NCBI RefSeq assembly: GCF_000733725.1
Contig: NZ_JMQM01000001.1
Span: 434,001-498,000 of the forward strand
DNA from: Nitratireductor basaltis
GTDB taxonomy: Bacteria > Pseudomonadota > Alphaproteobacteria > Rhizobiales > Rhizobiaceae
Direction: 5' to 3'
Length of the DNA stretch: 64,000 bases
Part shown: positions 24,162 to 32,185 of the stretch, in pieces
How positions within the stretch are numbered: the stretch's first letter is position 1
How the letters are laid out: the number at the start of each line of letters is the position of its first letter
Notes under the pieces: generated by a model
What the model saw: only the letters and a program-made list of their open reading frames with translations
Told to the model about the DNA's origin: nothing
Databases searched by the model: none
Program-made: the position numbers and the translations under genes

Positions 24162-25139
24162 TCAGCCTTCGACGCGCATGCCCAGCTTGTCGACGAGATT
24201 CTTGAAAGTCTCATACTGGCGCTGAATGAACTCGCCAGCTTCCTGCGGAGACATCAGGTCGATGATCGAACCGGCGGATGTCAAAGTCTTGCGGAAGCGT
24301 TCGTCTGCAATTGCTGCGTTCATCCATTCTGCCCATTTATCTGCCACGTCATCGGGAAGATCCTTGGGCCCGGCGATGCCGGTCCAGCCGACAAGCTCGT
24401 TCAGGCTGGGCTTGCCAAGTTCGGAGGCGGTCGGAGCATCGAAGCCATCCAACCGTTCCTCTGAAGTTACGAGGATTGGCTTTAGCTGCTTGTTGCTGAC
24501 CAGATTGGACAATGTGGAAGAGTTGGTGCAGATAAACGTCACGGTGCCGTTGAGAACGGCGGTTGCTGCTTCGCCGCCGCCTTTCTGAGGGATGTGGGTC
24601 ACCGTCTTGTGCGGGTCCTTCACGCCAAACTCATCAAGGACCATCACCGCGGCAAGCTGGAGCATCGAGCCGACGCCCGATGAACTGTAGCTGACATTGC
24701 CTTCACCAGCTTTCTTGACCAGATCTTCAACCGAGTTGATGTCTGAATCGGCCTTAACCGCACAGGCCACAGGGTTGATCTCGTAGACCGTCACGAAGCG
24801 AAAGTCGTCGAGGGTGTAGGGCAGGGTTGCCTTCATGGCCGGATTTACAGTGTGCGACCCCACACGGGCAAAAAGCATCGTATAGCCGTCGGGTTTAGCA
24901 TTCTTGACGACCACGCTACCGGTTGCGCCACCGGCGCCAGTCACGTTCGACATGACCAGCGTAGCGTCGGCTTCCTTGCTCAGCGGTTCTGAGAGAGCAC
25001 GGGCCGAAATGTCGGTCGCGCCACCCGCGCCATAGGGAATGATCATATTGATCGGCCGCTCTGGGTAGTCTGCCATGGCACTGCCTGACATCAGGCCAAG
25101 CAATAGCGCGTTCGTGAGAATTGGCAGTCTGAATCTCAT
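24162..25139 (-). CDS. tctC: Tripartite tricarboxylate transporter substrate-binding protein, TctC (Bug) family
   Basis: 325 residues with a signal peptide (MRFRLPILTNALLLGLMSGSAMA, cleavage before DYP). The mature start YPERPINMIIPYGAGGATDISAR is the classical Bug-family signature, followed by NVTGAGGATGS and KPDGYTMLF. Family members bind carboxylates through main-chain and Asp contacts in two loops. It is first in the tctCBA operon and divergent from the LysR gene at 25301. Confidence 0.93.
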   Translation of the reverse strand: MRFRLPILTNALLLGLMSGSAMADYPERPINMIIPYGAGGATDISARALSEPLSKEADATLVMSNVTGAGGATGSVVVKNAKPDGYTMLFARVGSHTVNPAMKATLPYTLDDFRFVTVYEINPVACAVKADSDINSVEDLVKKAGEGNVSYSSSGVGSMLQLAAVMVLDEFGVKDPHKTVTHIPQKGGGEAATAVLNGTVTFICTNSSTLSNLVSNKQLKPILVTSEERLDGFDAPTASELGKPSLNELVGWTGIAGPKDLPDDVADKWAEWMNAAIADERFRKTLTSAGSIIDLMSPQEAGEFIQRQYETFKNLVDKLGMRVEG

Positions 25140-25252
25140 AGTTTTCTCCTCCCGAGAGATTTGTTTGGCCTAATCGACGGCTTCCTCCCAGCCATATCGG
25201 ATCGGCTTGACAATTGTTATGGGAAAGGCATTCTTAAAAAAAGATGGTTTTC

Positions 25253-25269
25253 CTAACAATTTTCGTTAG
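25253..25269. promoter_or_regulatory. Candidate LysR operator between tctC and lysR
   Basis: CTAAC-N7-GTTAG is a perfect dyad of 17 bases with LysR-box geometry (T-N11-A), in the 161-base divergent space 32 bases before the LysR start. Part of it recurs before the SDH-like operon (21975-21992). Confidence 0.55.
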
Positions 25270-25300
25270 AAAAACTGAAATAAGCCTTGGGTGCAACTTC

Positions 25301-26215
25301 ATGTCGATCCGGTCGCTTAGAACTCTTGTTGCCGTGCATGACCACGGTACCTTTAGTGCTGCAGCTGAAGCGGTATTCGTGACATATTCTGCCGTTTCCC
25401 AGCAGATGAAGGCACTCGAGGAAGAGTATCAGATCACGATCTTCGACCGCAGCAAGCGAACGCCGGAACTGACGCCGCTGGGCTTGGCAATGGTCGCGAA
25501 GGCACGCGACATCATCCAAACCTATGACGATTTGGTCCCATCGATCCTGGGGGAGGGGGCGCTGAAAGGGGAGATAACGCTCGCTGCCGTGCCAACGACG
25601 CTAACGGGGCTTGTCCCGCTCGGTATATCGATACTGAAGCGCAACTGCCCTGATCTGCACATCCGGGTGGGGCTGGGGCTGACCACTTCGCTTCTCACGC
25701 AGATCAAGCGGGGGATGCTTGAAGCCGCAATCCTCACCGTGCCCTCGATCGCTCCTGAGGATCTGGTGATTCAGGAGATTGTCACCGAACCACTCGAGCT
25801 TCTGGTCTCCGACCAGCTTTCCGAAGATGATCCCATCGCACTTTTGCGCTCGCAGCCCTTCATTCGCTTCAACCGTGAAGCTGTGGTGGGCGAGATCATA
25901 GAGCGTTGGCTCCAGGCCAAATCGGTCACGGTGAACGAAGCGATGGAATTACAGGGGCTTGATGCCATCACCAGCATGGTCGCAGCAAATCTTGGCGTTT
26001 CCATCTGCCCACGCCGCTGCATTGAGACACAAGCGCCGCCAGGTGTGCGCTCGCTGTCACTGGGGCCTGACGCACCGACACGCCGTCTTTGCCTGGTCAC
26101 ACGGAAGAACAGTGCAAAGCGGCTCGTGATCGACAAGATCCACGAATCGTTTCTGGAAGCGGTCGAAGTGGGTGTCTTCCCACCCAAATTGCATCCGCAA
26201 AGAGTATCGGCATGA
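25301..26215 (+). CDS. LysR-family transcriptional regulator
   Basis: 304 residues. The N-terminal HTH is MSIRSLRTLVAVHDHGTFSAAAEAV...SAVSQQMKALE; the effector domain starts near residue 90 (GEITLAAVPTTL). The ATG at 25301 gives the normal start; a 19-residue upstream extension lacks family similarity. It is divergent from tctCBA, and its stop overlaps the ATG of a TauE/SafE permease gene, so regulator and permease are made together. It is the best candidate regulator of tctCBA, the permease and the SDH-like operon. Confidence 0.9.
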   Translation: MSIRSLRTLVAVHDHGTFSAAAEAVFVTYSAVSQQMKALEEEYQITIFDRSKRTPELTPLGLAMVAKARDIIQTYDDLVPSILGEGALKGEITLAAVPTTLTGLVPLGISILKRNCPDLHIRVGLGLTTSLLTQIKRGMLEAAILTVPSIAPEDLVIQEIVTEPLELLVSDQLSEDDPIALLRSQPFIRFNREAVVGEIIERWLQAKSVTVNEAMELQGLDAITSMVAANLGVSICPRRCIETQAPPGVRSLSLGPDAPTRRLCLVTRKNSAKRLVIDKIHESFLEAVEVGVFPPKLHPQRVSA

Positions 26216-26970
26216 CGGGTGAAATGGCTGCAATGCTTGTTGCCGGAGCTGCTGCCGGCGGGTTTATCAACGGGCTCGCTGGTTTCGGCACGGCACTGTT
26301 CGCACTCGGCTTCTTTCTCGAAGCGATGACAGCGATGCAGGCCGTCTCGCTGGTCGTGATCCTGTCTGTGGTCAGTGGCATACAGGGGGTGGTTCTTGTA
26401 CGTCGCGAGATGATGGCAAACCAGCGGCGCCTGATGCGCTTCCTCCTGCCTGCAATCATCGGCATTCCCATCGGCATCGCCTCACTGGATTATCTTGAGG
26501 CAGGGACGCTGAAGCTGGTCATCGGCTTCTTCCTGGTTCTCTACGGAGGCTTCTTCGCGCTGCGGCGCAATCTGCCGCAAATTGCGGGAGATCGACACAA
26601 GACCGATATGTCCGTCGGGTTCTTGGGCGGTCTGCTTGGAGGGGCGGCATCTCTTTCCGGTGCGCTTCCCACCATGTGGTGCTCCATGCGTCCTTGGCCC
26701 AAGGGAGAAACACGTGCGGTTTTGCAGCCCTATAACGTCGCGGTGCTGATGATCGCGATAATCCTCTTCTGGTTCCGCGGCGCATATACTGTCGAAACGC
26801 TTTATCATCTTGCGGTCGCAGTGCCGGCATCCTTGATAGCTGCGCAGCTGGGCATCACCGTCTTCAAGCGCCTGAACGACGGTCTATTCCGTCGGCTGCT
26901 TGTTGTCATGACCTTCATCGCTGGCACGGTGCTCTTAAGCCGTGAGGCCGTGGCAATGCTGCATTTCTGA
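26212..26970 (+). CDS. TauE/SafE-family membrane permease
   Basis: 252 residues, about eight hydrophobic segments, with the paired repeats typical of the family (AAGGFINGLAGFGTALFALG near residue 14 and FLGGLLGGAASLSGALPTMW near residue 145). Family members export sulfite, sulfoacetate or other organic anions. The ATG overlaps the LysR stop (ATGA). A possible role is release of an inorganic or organic anion produced by the neighbouring pathway; the substrate is not known. Confidence 0.85.
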   Translation: MTGEMAAMLVAGAAAGGFINGLAGFGTALFALGFFLEAMTAMQAVSLVVILSVVSGIQGVVLVRREMMANQRRLMRFLLPAIIGIPIGIASLDYLEAGTLKLVIGFFLVLYGGFFALRRNLPQIAGDRHKTDMSVGFLGGLLGGAASLSGALPTMWCSMRPWPKGETRAVLQPYNVAVLMIAIILFWFRGAYTVETLYHLAVAVPASLIAAQLGITVFKRLNDGLFRRLLVVMTFIAGTVLLSREAVAMLHF

Positions 26971-27343
26971 AACGACGAATTCCCGCATTGGCAGAACTAC
27001 CATCATCTCCAAGGTGGGCTTCCGTCGCAGGACCAGGCGCAACTTTTAGTCATGCGCTCGCACTGGGGGCTCGATCCTGGCCTCGTCGCAGGTGCGAGGA
27101 TGCTCGTTCAGCGGATGCTTGAAACGCGGGACGTCCATCTTGTATCCAAGCTAGTGTCCGCTCCTGGGCTGAGGCAAAGTTTGCCTGTAGGTCCAATTTG
27201 GGGCGCTGAGCTGCTGCTCCTGATCTTAAATCGCGCACCCTATTCGAGGTCCGGACAAAGTTTGACCAACCACGCGGGGAACGGCAGCAATTTTCGCGCC
27301 GAATGCATCGGCAACAATCAGTGGAGCTCTGTTCACCATCTCT
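26971..27343. other. Gene-poor stretch before the integrase remnant
   Basis: No recognisable gene in about 370 bases. It carries the second copy of the 21-mer repeat (27168-27188), which includes the palindrome GGCAAAGTTTGCC. Short minus-strand frames at 27050-27240 match no family I recognise. Confidence 0.5.
27168..27188 (+). repeat. 21-bp dispersed repeat, copy B
   Basis: GCTGAGGCAAAGTTTGCCTGT, one base different from 13800-13820. In this copy the centre GGCAAA-G-TTTGCC is a perfect inverted repeat. Confidence 0.4.
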
Positions 27344-28085
27344 CTACGCAATCGACAGCGAGTTCTGCTCTATCATCTTATCCAGATAGTACGCCGACCA
27401 GTTCCGCTTTTGCAGCCAAGGTTTCAGCACGATTAGTCCACCCGCATCTGCCTTCCCCTTTGCTTCCAGCAGAATTGGCGTGATGGTATCCAGCGCAGGA
27501 GACGCTGCCTGCTCAAAGCGCGCCAGGTCGCGCGTGGTAAGGTGGTTCTTACCTCCGTAGCGCGCGGGAATATTCGACTTGCGCGAGTGCCCCATCAGAC
27601 GCTTGCGCGTCGCATCCTTCAGGTCCGTGTTGTCAATGAGATCCGCGAACCAGTGGCGTGTCGAGTAGAGCGTGACTTCGCTCCTCGTGATGCCAAGCTT
27701 TTCCTTAAGATGCTGCCAGCTCTTGGTGATAGGCTGCCCCCAAGCGAATTTCCCCGTCGGGCTTTAGATAGGGCTCCCATTCCGGAAAAAGATATGGACA
27801 CGTTTTAGGTTCAGGTTTGTGCTTGAACATGGGCACGTTCTTCCTGTTGGGAATGTCCGGAAGCATGCGATCGAGCTGGAGGAGCGAGGCGTAGTCGACG
27901 CTGTCATTCATTCTGTGGATCCAGCCCAGATGCTCGGAAAGACGGATGCGAGCTTGGCGATAATTGCTGGTCCTTAACGAGACTCTATAGAGCTGCTTGC
28001 CGAGCAGGCGGGCAGGCGTACGGCTAAGCCGAACCTGCAGATAGTAACGGCCATCACGGCGGGAAAGATAGGAAGCACAAGCCAT
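27344..28085 (-). pseudogene. Decayed tyrosine-recombinase (phage-type integrase) gene with internal deletion
   Basis: The first frame starts at 28085 (MACASYLSRRDGRYYLQVRL). It carries the N-terminal DNA-binding (DUF6538-like) part of an integrase and stops after 126 codons at 27705. A second minus-strand frame overlaps its end and runs to 27344. It contains ITKSWQHLKEKLGI, then LYSTRHWFADLI with an Arg-His pair, and RLMGHSRKSNIPARYGG with the His and the likely nucleophilic Tyr. Both ends of one recombinase are therefore present in different frames, and the middle is missing (junction near 27735-27750). The remnant begins 91 bases 3' of a tRNA gene on the same strand, a usual attachment position for such integrases. 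Confidence 0.82.
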
Positions 28086-28175
28086 GACATTCTCACCAAC
28101 AGTAATGCGAGATGTCTCACAGTCATCGGAACCTCCGTTCCTCGTAACTGCTTGATGTTACTAGCGTGCTTCTAG

Positions 28176-28252
28176 TGGTAGCGGAGGAGGGACTCGAACC
28201 CCCGACACAAGGATTATGATTCCTCTGCTCTAACCGACTGAGCTACTCCGCC
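28176..28252 (-). tRNA. tRNA-Met (anticodon CAU)
   Basis: 77 bases including an encoded CCA. Seven-base acceptor stem with a G1-U72 wobble, D arm GCTC/GAGC, anticodon stem GAGGA/TCCTT with loop ATCATAA (anticodon CAT), and T arm GGGGG-TTCGAGT-CCCTC. The G1-U72 pair argues against initiator tRNA. Elongator Met is most likely; the lysidine-type tRNA-Ile(CAU) cannot be excluded by eye. Confidence 0.93.
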
Positions 28253-28461
28253 TTCCCAGGCTTCTGGTGCGTCGCTTGGGTGCGGCGCGGAAGACGGGCG
28301 GATATAAGGTTCTGGGTGTTCGCGTGTCAACCCGCCTCATGCGCCAATTAGCCAAAAAACAATAAGCAGCTTTGCGCGGCGCCATGTCACCCGTTCCCGG
28401 GCTTGAGTTGAACGGCTTGCACCGATATGTCTCTGCACCATCGAACCAGTGTGACCATTGT

Positions 28462-29415
28462 ATGAAACCGCGTATTGCAGTTCTTGGATGCGGGTATTGG
28501 GGTTCCAATCACATCCGCACACTCAAATCATTGGGCGCGCTCGCTGCCGTCTCGGATGCCAACAGCGCGCGTGCCGAAGGCTTTGCGAGCGAGCACGACT
28601 GTAGGGCCGTCGCGCCGGACGCGCTTTTCGAGCGCGAGGATGTCGATGCCATCGTCATGGCGCTTCCTCCCCAGTTTCACGCCGAATATGCGCAGCGCGC
28701 CGCGGCTGCCGGCAAGGACATGCTGGTGGAAAAGCCGATCGCGCTGACGGTTGACGACGCGGAGAAATCCGTGGCTGCCGCACATGAGGCGGGCACCATC
28801 TTCATGGTCGGGCATGTTCTTCGCTTCCACCCGGCCTTCGAGAAACTCAAATCCCTCATCGATCAGGGCGAACTGGGCGAGGTGCGCTACATCCATTCGC
28901 ACCGCCTTGGTCTTGGCAAGTTCCATACGGAAAATGACGCCCTGTGGGATCTGGCGCCACATGACCTGTCGATGATTCTCGCCATCACCGGCTCTGCGCC
29001 GGTGGAAGTGCGCGGGGAGGGGGCTGCTCTCCTCGACAATCTGAGCGATTTCGCCCATCTCCATATGCGTTTTGCCAACGGGCTGCGCAGCCATCTCTTC
29101 ACCTCGAGGCTCAACCCCTATCGTGAGCGGCGCCTGACGGTTGTCGGCGACAAGGCGATGGCCGTTTTCGATGATGTGGAACCATGGGGCCGCAAGCTTG
29201 CCGTCTACCGCCACGCAGTCTGGCAGGATTCGGGCCAGTGGGCGTTCACGACCAACGAGCCGACCTATGTGCCCGTGGAAGACGGGATGCCGCTCACGCG
29301 GGAGCTGGAGCATTTCATCTCCTGCATCGAAACACGCCAGAAGCCGCGCACGACGGGCGAAGAAGCCATCGACGTTCTGCGCATTCTCACCGCGGGCACG
29401 ATATCTCACAATTGA
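28462..29415 (+). CDS. Gfo/Idh/MocA-family oxidoreductase
   Basis: 317 residues. The N-terminal Rossmann fold starts RIAVLGCGYWGSNHIRTL. LVEKPIALTVDDAEK holds the conserved EKP, and the C-terminal alpha/beta domain has a DLAPHDLSMILAI segment with the His used in catalysis in many members. It resembles UDP-GlcNAc 3-dehydrogenase / WlbA-like enzymes that oxidise nucleotide sugars, but related proteins act on inositols and other sugars. The ATG at 28462 matches the family start; the in-frame extension upstream runs toward the tRNA. It appears to be a single-gene unit. Confidence 0.85.
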   Translation: MKPRIAVLGCGYWGSNHIRTLKSLGALAAVSDANSARAEGFASEHDCRAVAPDALFEREDVDAIVMALPPQFHAEYAQRAAAAGKDMLVEKPIALTVDDAEKSVAAAHEAGTIFMVGHVLRFHPAFEKLKSLIDQGELGEVRYIHSHRLGLGKFHTENDALWDLAPHDLSMILAITGSAPVEVRGEGAALLDNLSDFAHLHMRFANGLRSHLFTSRLNPYRERRLTVVGDKAMAVFDDVEPWGRKLAVYRHAVWQDSGQWAFTTNEPTYVPVEDGMPLTRELEHFISCIETRQKPRTTGEEAIDVLRILTAGTISHN

Positions 29416-29445
29416 TCAGGGGCGCGTTATCAGCGCCTCTGATTT
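29415..29445 (+). terminator. Hairpin between convergent genes
   Basis: ATCAGGGGCGC (29415-29425) pairs with GCGCCTCTGAT (29433-29443) with one G-T wobble, right after the oxidoreductase stop. Only a short T run follows. It probably ends the plus-strand transcript before the convergent mnmA gene. Confidence 0.55.
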
Positions 29446-29466
29446 CGTTCCGATCAGAGGTTTTTC

Positions 29467-30639
29467 TCAGGCCGTCTGCGCGAGCCTGGCAAGCTGGGCT
29501 TCTGCGGTGCTCGAGCGTTCCGAGCGTTCGATGAAGCCGCCACCATAGACGCGGGCCTCATTGCCCTCATCGGAATAGAGCACGCAGGCCTGCCCGGGTG
29601 CCACGCCTGCCTCGCCTTCCTGCAAATCGACAAAGGTCTGCCCGTCCTTGTGATAAACGGTGGCCGGGGAGGGCGGGCGCGTGGAGCGCACCTTGGCGAA
29701 AACTTCCATTCCCTCTGCGGGGATTTCGGCAAGAGAGCCGTCGCCCAGCCAGTTCACGTCACGCAGATAAAGCCGACGCGTTTCCAGCGCCTCGCGCGGT
29801 CCGACGATAACACGTGCATTGGCGGCATCCAGATGAACGACATAGAGGGGCTCGCCAGCCGCCACGCCGATGCCGCGACGCTGGCCGATCGTGTAATGCA
29901 TGATACCTTCATGTCGGCCAAGCTTGCGCCCGTCGATATGAACGATCTCGCCCGCGCGCGCCGCATCGGGGCGCAGCTTGGCGATTATGTCGGAATATTT
30001 TCCCTGGGGCACGAAGCAGATGTCCTGGCTGTCCTGCTTGTTTGCGACCGACAGACCCATTTCCTCGGCAATCTTGCGCACTTCCGGCTTGGAAAGTTCG
30101 CCGAGCGGAAAACGCAGATAGTCGATCTGCTCCTGCGTGGTCGCGAACAGGAAATAGCTCTGGTCGCGATCGGCATCGACGGGGCGCATAAGGGCGCGGT
30201 GGGCGCCATTCTGGCGGCTGCGGATATAGTGCCCGGTGGCCAGTGCATCGGCACCAAGATCGCGTGCGGTGGCCAGCAGATCGGCAAATTTTACCGTCTG
30301 GTTGCACGCTACGCACGGAATGGGGGTTTCCCCGGCCACATAGCTTTCAGCGAACGGATTGATCACCGCATCGCGAAAGCGCTGTTCGTAATCGAGAACA
30401 TAGTGGGCGATACCAAGCGTCTCCGACACGCGGCGCGCATCCTCGATATCCTGACCCGCACAGCAGGAGCCGGGGCGATGTGTGGCTGCGCCATGATCGT
30501 AAAGCTGCAGTGTCACGCCGACGACTTCATAGCCCTGTTTGGCCAGAATGCCGGCAACAACCGAGGAATCCACGCCACCGGACATTGCCACGACGATGCG
30601 TGTGTCCTCCGGGCGTCCAGGCAGGTCCAGACTATTCAT
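29467..30639 (-). CDS. mnmA: tRNA-specific 2-thiouridylase MnmA
   Basis: 390 residues, normal for MnmA. The PP-loop [15 protein letters not shown] binds ATP. The two catalytic Cys are in [11 protein letters not shown] (C112) and [11 protein letters not shown] (C208), and the C-terminal beta-barrel contains [20 protein letters not shown]. It transfers sulfur to U34 of tRNAs for Lys, Glu and Gln. The ATG at 30639 is used; the longer frame has 60 extra, poorly conserved residues. It is convergent with the oxidoreductase gene and divergent from sciP. Confidence 0.96.
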   Translation of the reverse strand: MNSLDLPGRPEDTRIVVAMSGGVDSSVVAGILAKQGYEVVGVTLQLYDHGAATHRPGSCCAGQDIEDARRVSETLGIAHYVLDYEQRFRDAVINPFAESYVAGETPIPCVACNQTVKFADLLATARDLGADALATGHYIRSRQNGAHRALMRPVDADRDQSYFLFATTQEQIDYLRFPLGELSKPEVRKIAEEMGLSVANKQDSQDICFVPQGKYSDIIAKLRPDAARAGEIVHIDGRKLGRHEGIMHYTIGQRRGIGVAAGEPLYVVHLDAANARVIVGPREALETRRLYLRDVNWLGDGSLAEIPAEGMEVFAKVRSTRPPSPATVYHKDGQTFVDLQEGEAGVAPGQACVLYSDEGNEARVYGGGFIERSERSSTAEAQLARLAQTA

Positions 30640-30832
30640 GATCGGGCTTTCCGTCTTTGCAAAGATCTTTTGGCGCTCAAGGCTCGCGGGTTCATGCCAA
30701 TGCGTGCGCGCCGGGTCAAGCTGCGCCCCAATATAGGCACTGGCGAGGCTTCGTGCCAGCCAGGCAGCGGGCAAGCAGTCCAAACGGACTATCCGGCATT
30801 TGAAGAAAACTCCAAACAAATCCCTAACGCGG

Positions 30833-30837
30833 GATTC
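30833..30837. promoter_or_regulatory. GANTC (CcrM) methylation site upstream of sciP
   Basis: GATTC about 100 bases before the sciP start. CcrM methylates GANTC in Alphaproteobacteria, and such sites in promoters often time expression in the cell cycle. A single site may be chance. Confidence 0.3.
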
Positions 30838-30934
30838 AGAAGTCTTACCTTACTGTTACCGGGCGTTTAGGCAAATCTTAAAACCGCGGCGCTAATGTGA
30901 CGTTGATTGGGTCTTGGTTAGTGTAGAGAGTACG

Positions 30935-31210
30935 ATGACCGATCTGGTACGACCACGTGTAAAATATGTCATTGGGCCTGACGGCAGCCCACTGACGGTT
31001 GCCGACCTGCCGCCGACGAATACTCGCCGGTGGGTCATCCGTCGCAAGGCGGAAGTGGTTGCAGCCGTCCGTGGCGGGCTGTTGAGCCTGGAGGAAGCGT
31101 GCCAGCGTTATCGTCTGACGGTGGAGGAGTTCCTGTCCTGGCAGGCCTCCATCGAAGATCATGGTCTGCAGGGGCTGCGTACCACGCGCATCCAGCAATA
31201 CAGGCACTGA
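30935..31210 (+). CDS. sciP: CtrA inhibitor SciP (DUF1153)
   Basis: 91 residues, very characteristic: VRPRVKYVIGPDGSPLTVAD, then RRKAEVVAAVRGGLLSLEEA and CQRYRLTVEEFLSWQ, which form a helix-turn-helix. In Caulobacter SciP binds CtrA and DNA and blocks CtrA-activated promoters in early cell-cycle phases. Start at ATG 30935; a TTG seven codons upstream is less likely. It has its own strong terminator and lies next to the fliJ-like and ctrA genes. Confidence 0.94.
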   Translation: MTDLVRPRVKYVIGPDGSPLTVADLPPTNTRRWVIRRKAEVVAAVRGGLLSLEEACQRYRLTVEEFLSWQASIEDHGLQGLRTTRIQQYRH

Positions 31211-31235
31211 TCGCAAAACGATACGCGACGAAGAG

Positions 31236-31270
31236 AAAAAGCCCTGCCGGTTCAGCCGGCAGGGCTTTTT
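31236..31270. terminator. Bidirectional intrinsic terminator after sciP
   Basis: GCCCTGCCGG (31241-31250) and CCGGCAGGGC (31256-31265) form a perfect ten-base stem with a five-base loop, flanked by AAAAA on the left and TTTTT on the right. It can act on both strands. Confidence 0.92.
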
Positions 31271-31319
31271 GCTATAGCTCGCCAGATGTCAAACGCGCGA
31301 ATTGCAGCGTAAAACGACA

Positions 31320-31347
31320 AAAAAAAGCGGGCACTGCTGCGCCCGCT
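31320..31347 (-). terminator. Intrinsic terminator after the fliJ-like gene
   Basis: AGCGGGC (31326-31332) pairs with GCCCGCT (31341-31347). On the minus strand a run of seven T residues (31326 to 31320) starts at the foot of the stem. It lies 30 bases past the stop of the minus-strand fliJ-like gene. Confidence 0.85.
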
Positions 31348-31376
31348 CGCCTGGCATTCCGTGTGATTTGTGCAGG

Positions 31377-31751
31377 TCAGCCCACCATTGCGCGGGAGGC
31401 TTCGCCGTCACCGGCGCGTTTTCCGTCGCGCATCTCCAGCGCTTCGGCCTTCTTCAGTTCCGCTTCGCTCTCGGCGAGATCGGCCTCGGCCTGGGCCTTC
31501 TGTTCTGCCAGTTCGTTTTGCGAGGTGCGAAGATTGTCGCGGCGCAGGCGCGCAGCTTTTGCGAATGTCGGATAGGCGAAGTGGCTTTGATCGGTAATGC
31601 CGGCCTTTGTCTCTTCTGAGACGATCTGCGCATCCAGTTCATCTGCCATACGTTCGAATTCGGCGATCATCGTGTCCAGCTGTGTCAGCCGACGCCGCTT
31701 CTCGTTGACCTGGAATTGCTTGAGCCGGACAAGATTTTCACGCGATTTCAT
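31377..31751 (-). CDS. fliJ: Flagellar export protein FliJ-like coiled-coil protein
   Basis: 124 residues, almost entirely helical and charged: MKSRENLVRLKQFQVNEKRR at the start and a long heptad-rich C-terminal half rich in Glu, Ala and Lys. FliJ is a soluble coiled-coil stalk-like subunit of the flagellar export ATPase complex. Length, the SRENLVRLKQFQVNEK opening and the position beside ctrA match the FliJ-like protein I recall next to ctrA in other Hyphomicrobiales. Sequence conservation in FliJ is low, so confidence is moderate. A degenerate CtrA box lies about 130 bases upstream. Confidence 0.78.
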   Translation of the reverse strand: MKSRENLVRLKQFQVNEKRRRLTQLDTMIAEFERMADELDAQIVSEETKAGITDQSHFAYPTFAKAARLRRDNLRTSQNELAEQKAQAEADLAESEAELKKAEALEMRDGKRAGDGEASRAMVG

Positions 31752-31879
31752 GACACAACTCCCACACCGCTTACACACAAGGCCGATCATCGGCCGATAC
31801 ATGATCCCCCACCGCCGAACCCTCGTCAGAGCTGCCCACGCGGAAATGGGAAACAAATCCCTAAATTTCTTACTGCCCG

Positions 31880-31894
31880 GTAACCATTCGTTTA
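31880..31894 (-). promoter_or_regulatory. Degenerate CtrA box upstream of the fliJ-like gene
   Basis: GTAA-CCATTCG-TTTA matches six of the eight fixed positions of TTAA-N7-TTAA and contains the TAACCAT word. It lies between the fliJ-like gene and ctrA, about 130 bases before the fliJ-like start. Confidence 0.4.
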
Positions 31895-32011
31895 CGGGCA
31901 TCGTTAATCATACGGGTCATCACTTAAGGCCCGGTAAAAATCGTGAGGCAGTTTCGAGTTACCTCGCACGGGCTCGGTGAAAGACACATTTTCTGGGGAT
32001 GCAGCGAAAGT

Positions 32012-32119
32012 GATTCAATATTTGGATTCAACGATGTGCCCGGACATTCTCAAAAGCGATGTTAGCGCTTGCAAGGATGAAACAGATTTTGTTAACCATT
32101 AACTGGCAGCCTCCGATTC
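32012..32119. promoter_or_regulatory. Three GANTC sites in the ctrA upstream region
   Basis: GATTC occurs at 32012-32016, 32025-32029 and 32115-32119, 67 to 174 bases before the ctrA ATG. In Caulobacter the ctrA P1 promoter is silenced by full CcrM methylation at GANTC. A cluster of three in about 110 bases is well above the chance rate of roughly one per 256 bases. Confidence 0.6.
32092..32102 (+). promoter_or_regulatory. CtrA-type site in the ctrA promoter region
   Basis: TTAACCATTAA, containing the TTAACCAT half-site favoured by CtrA, 84 bases before the ctrA ATG. It fits CtrA autoregulation. Confidence 0.6.
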
Positions 32120-32185
32120 AGGCGACACACGTCGCAGTTTCCGGTGGTCTGGCGACCCGGGGCGGCGGCGGAGAAGGGGAAAGAC

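Noticed and set aside
27344-28085. Functional integrase
   Set aside because: The N- and C-terminal parts are in different frames and the central catalytic portion is missing.
28176-28252. Initiator tRNA-fMet
   Set aside because: It has a G1-U72 pair, unlike the unpaired 1-72 position of initiator tRNAs, and the overall pattern fits elongator Met.
29650-30870. Long plus-strand reading frame opposite mnmA
   Set aside because: It is a shadow of the high-GC mnmA gene on the other strand with no recognisable domain; the same applies to the long antisense frame opposite leuA (54750-56561).
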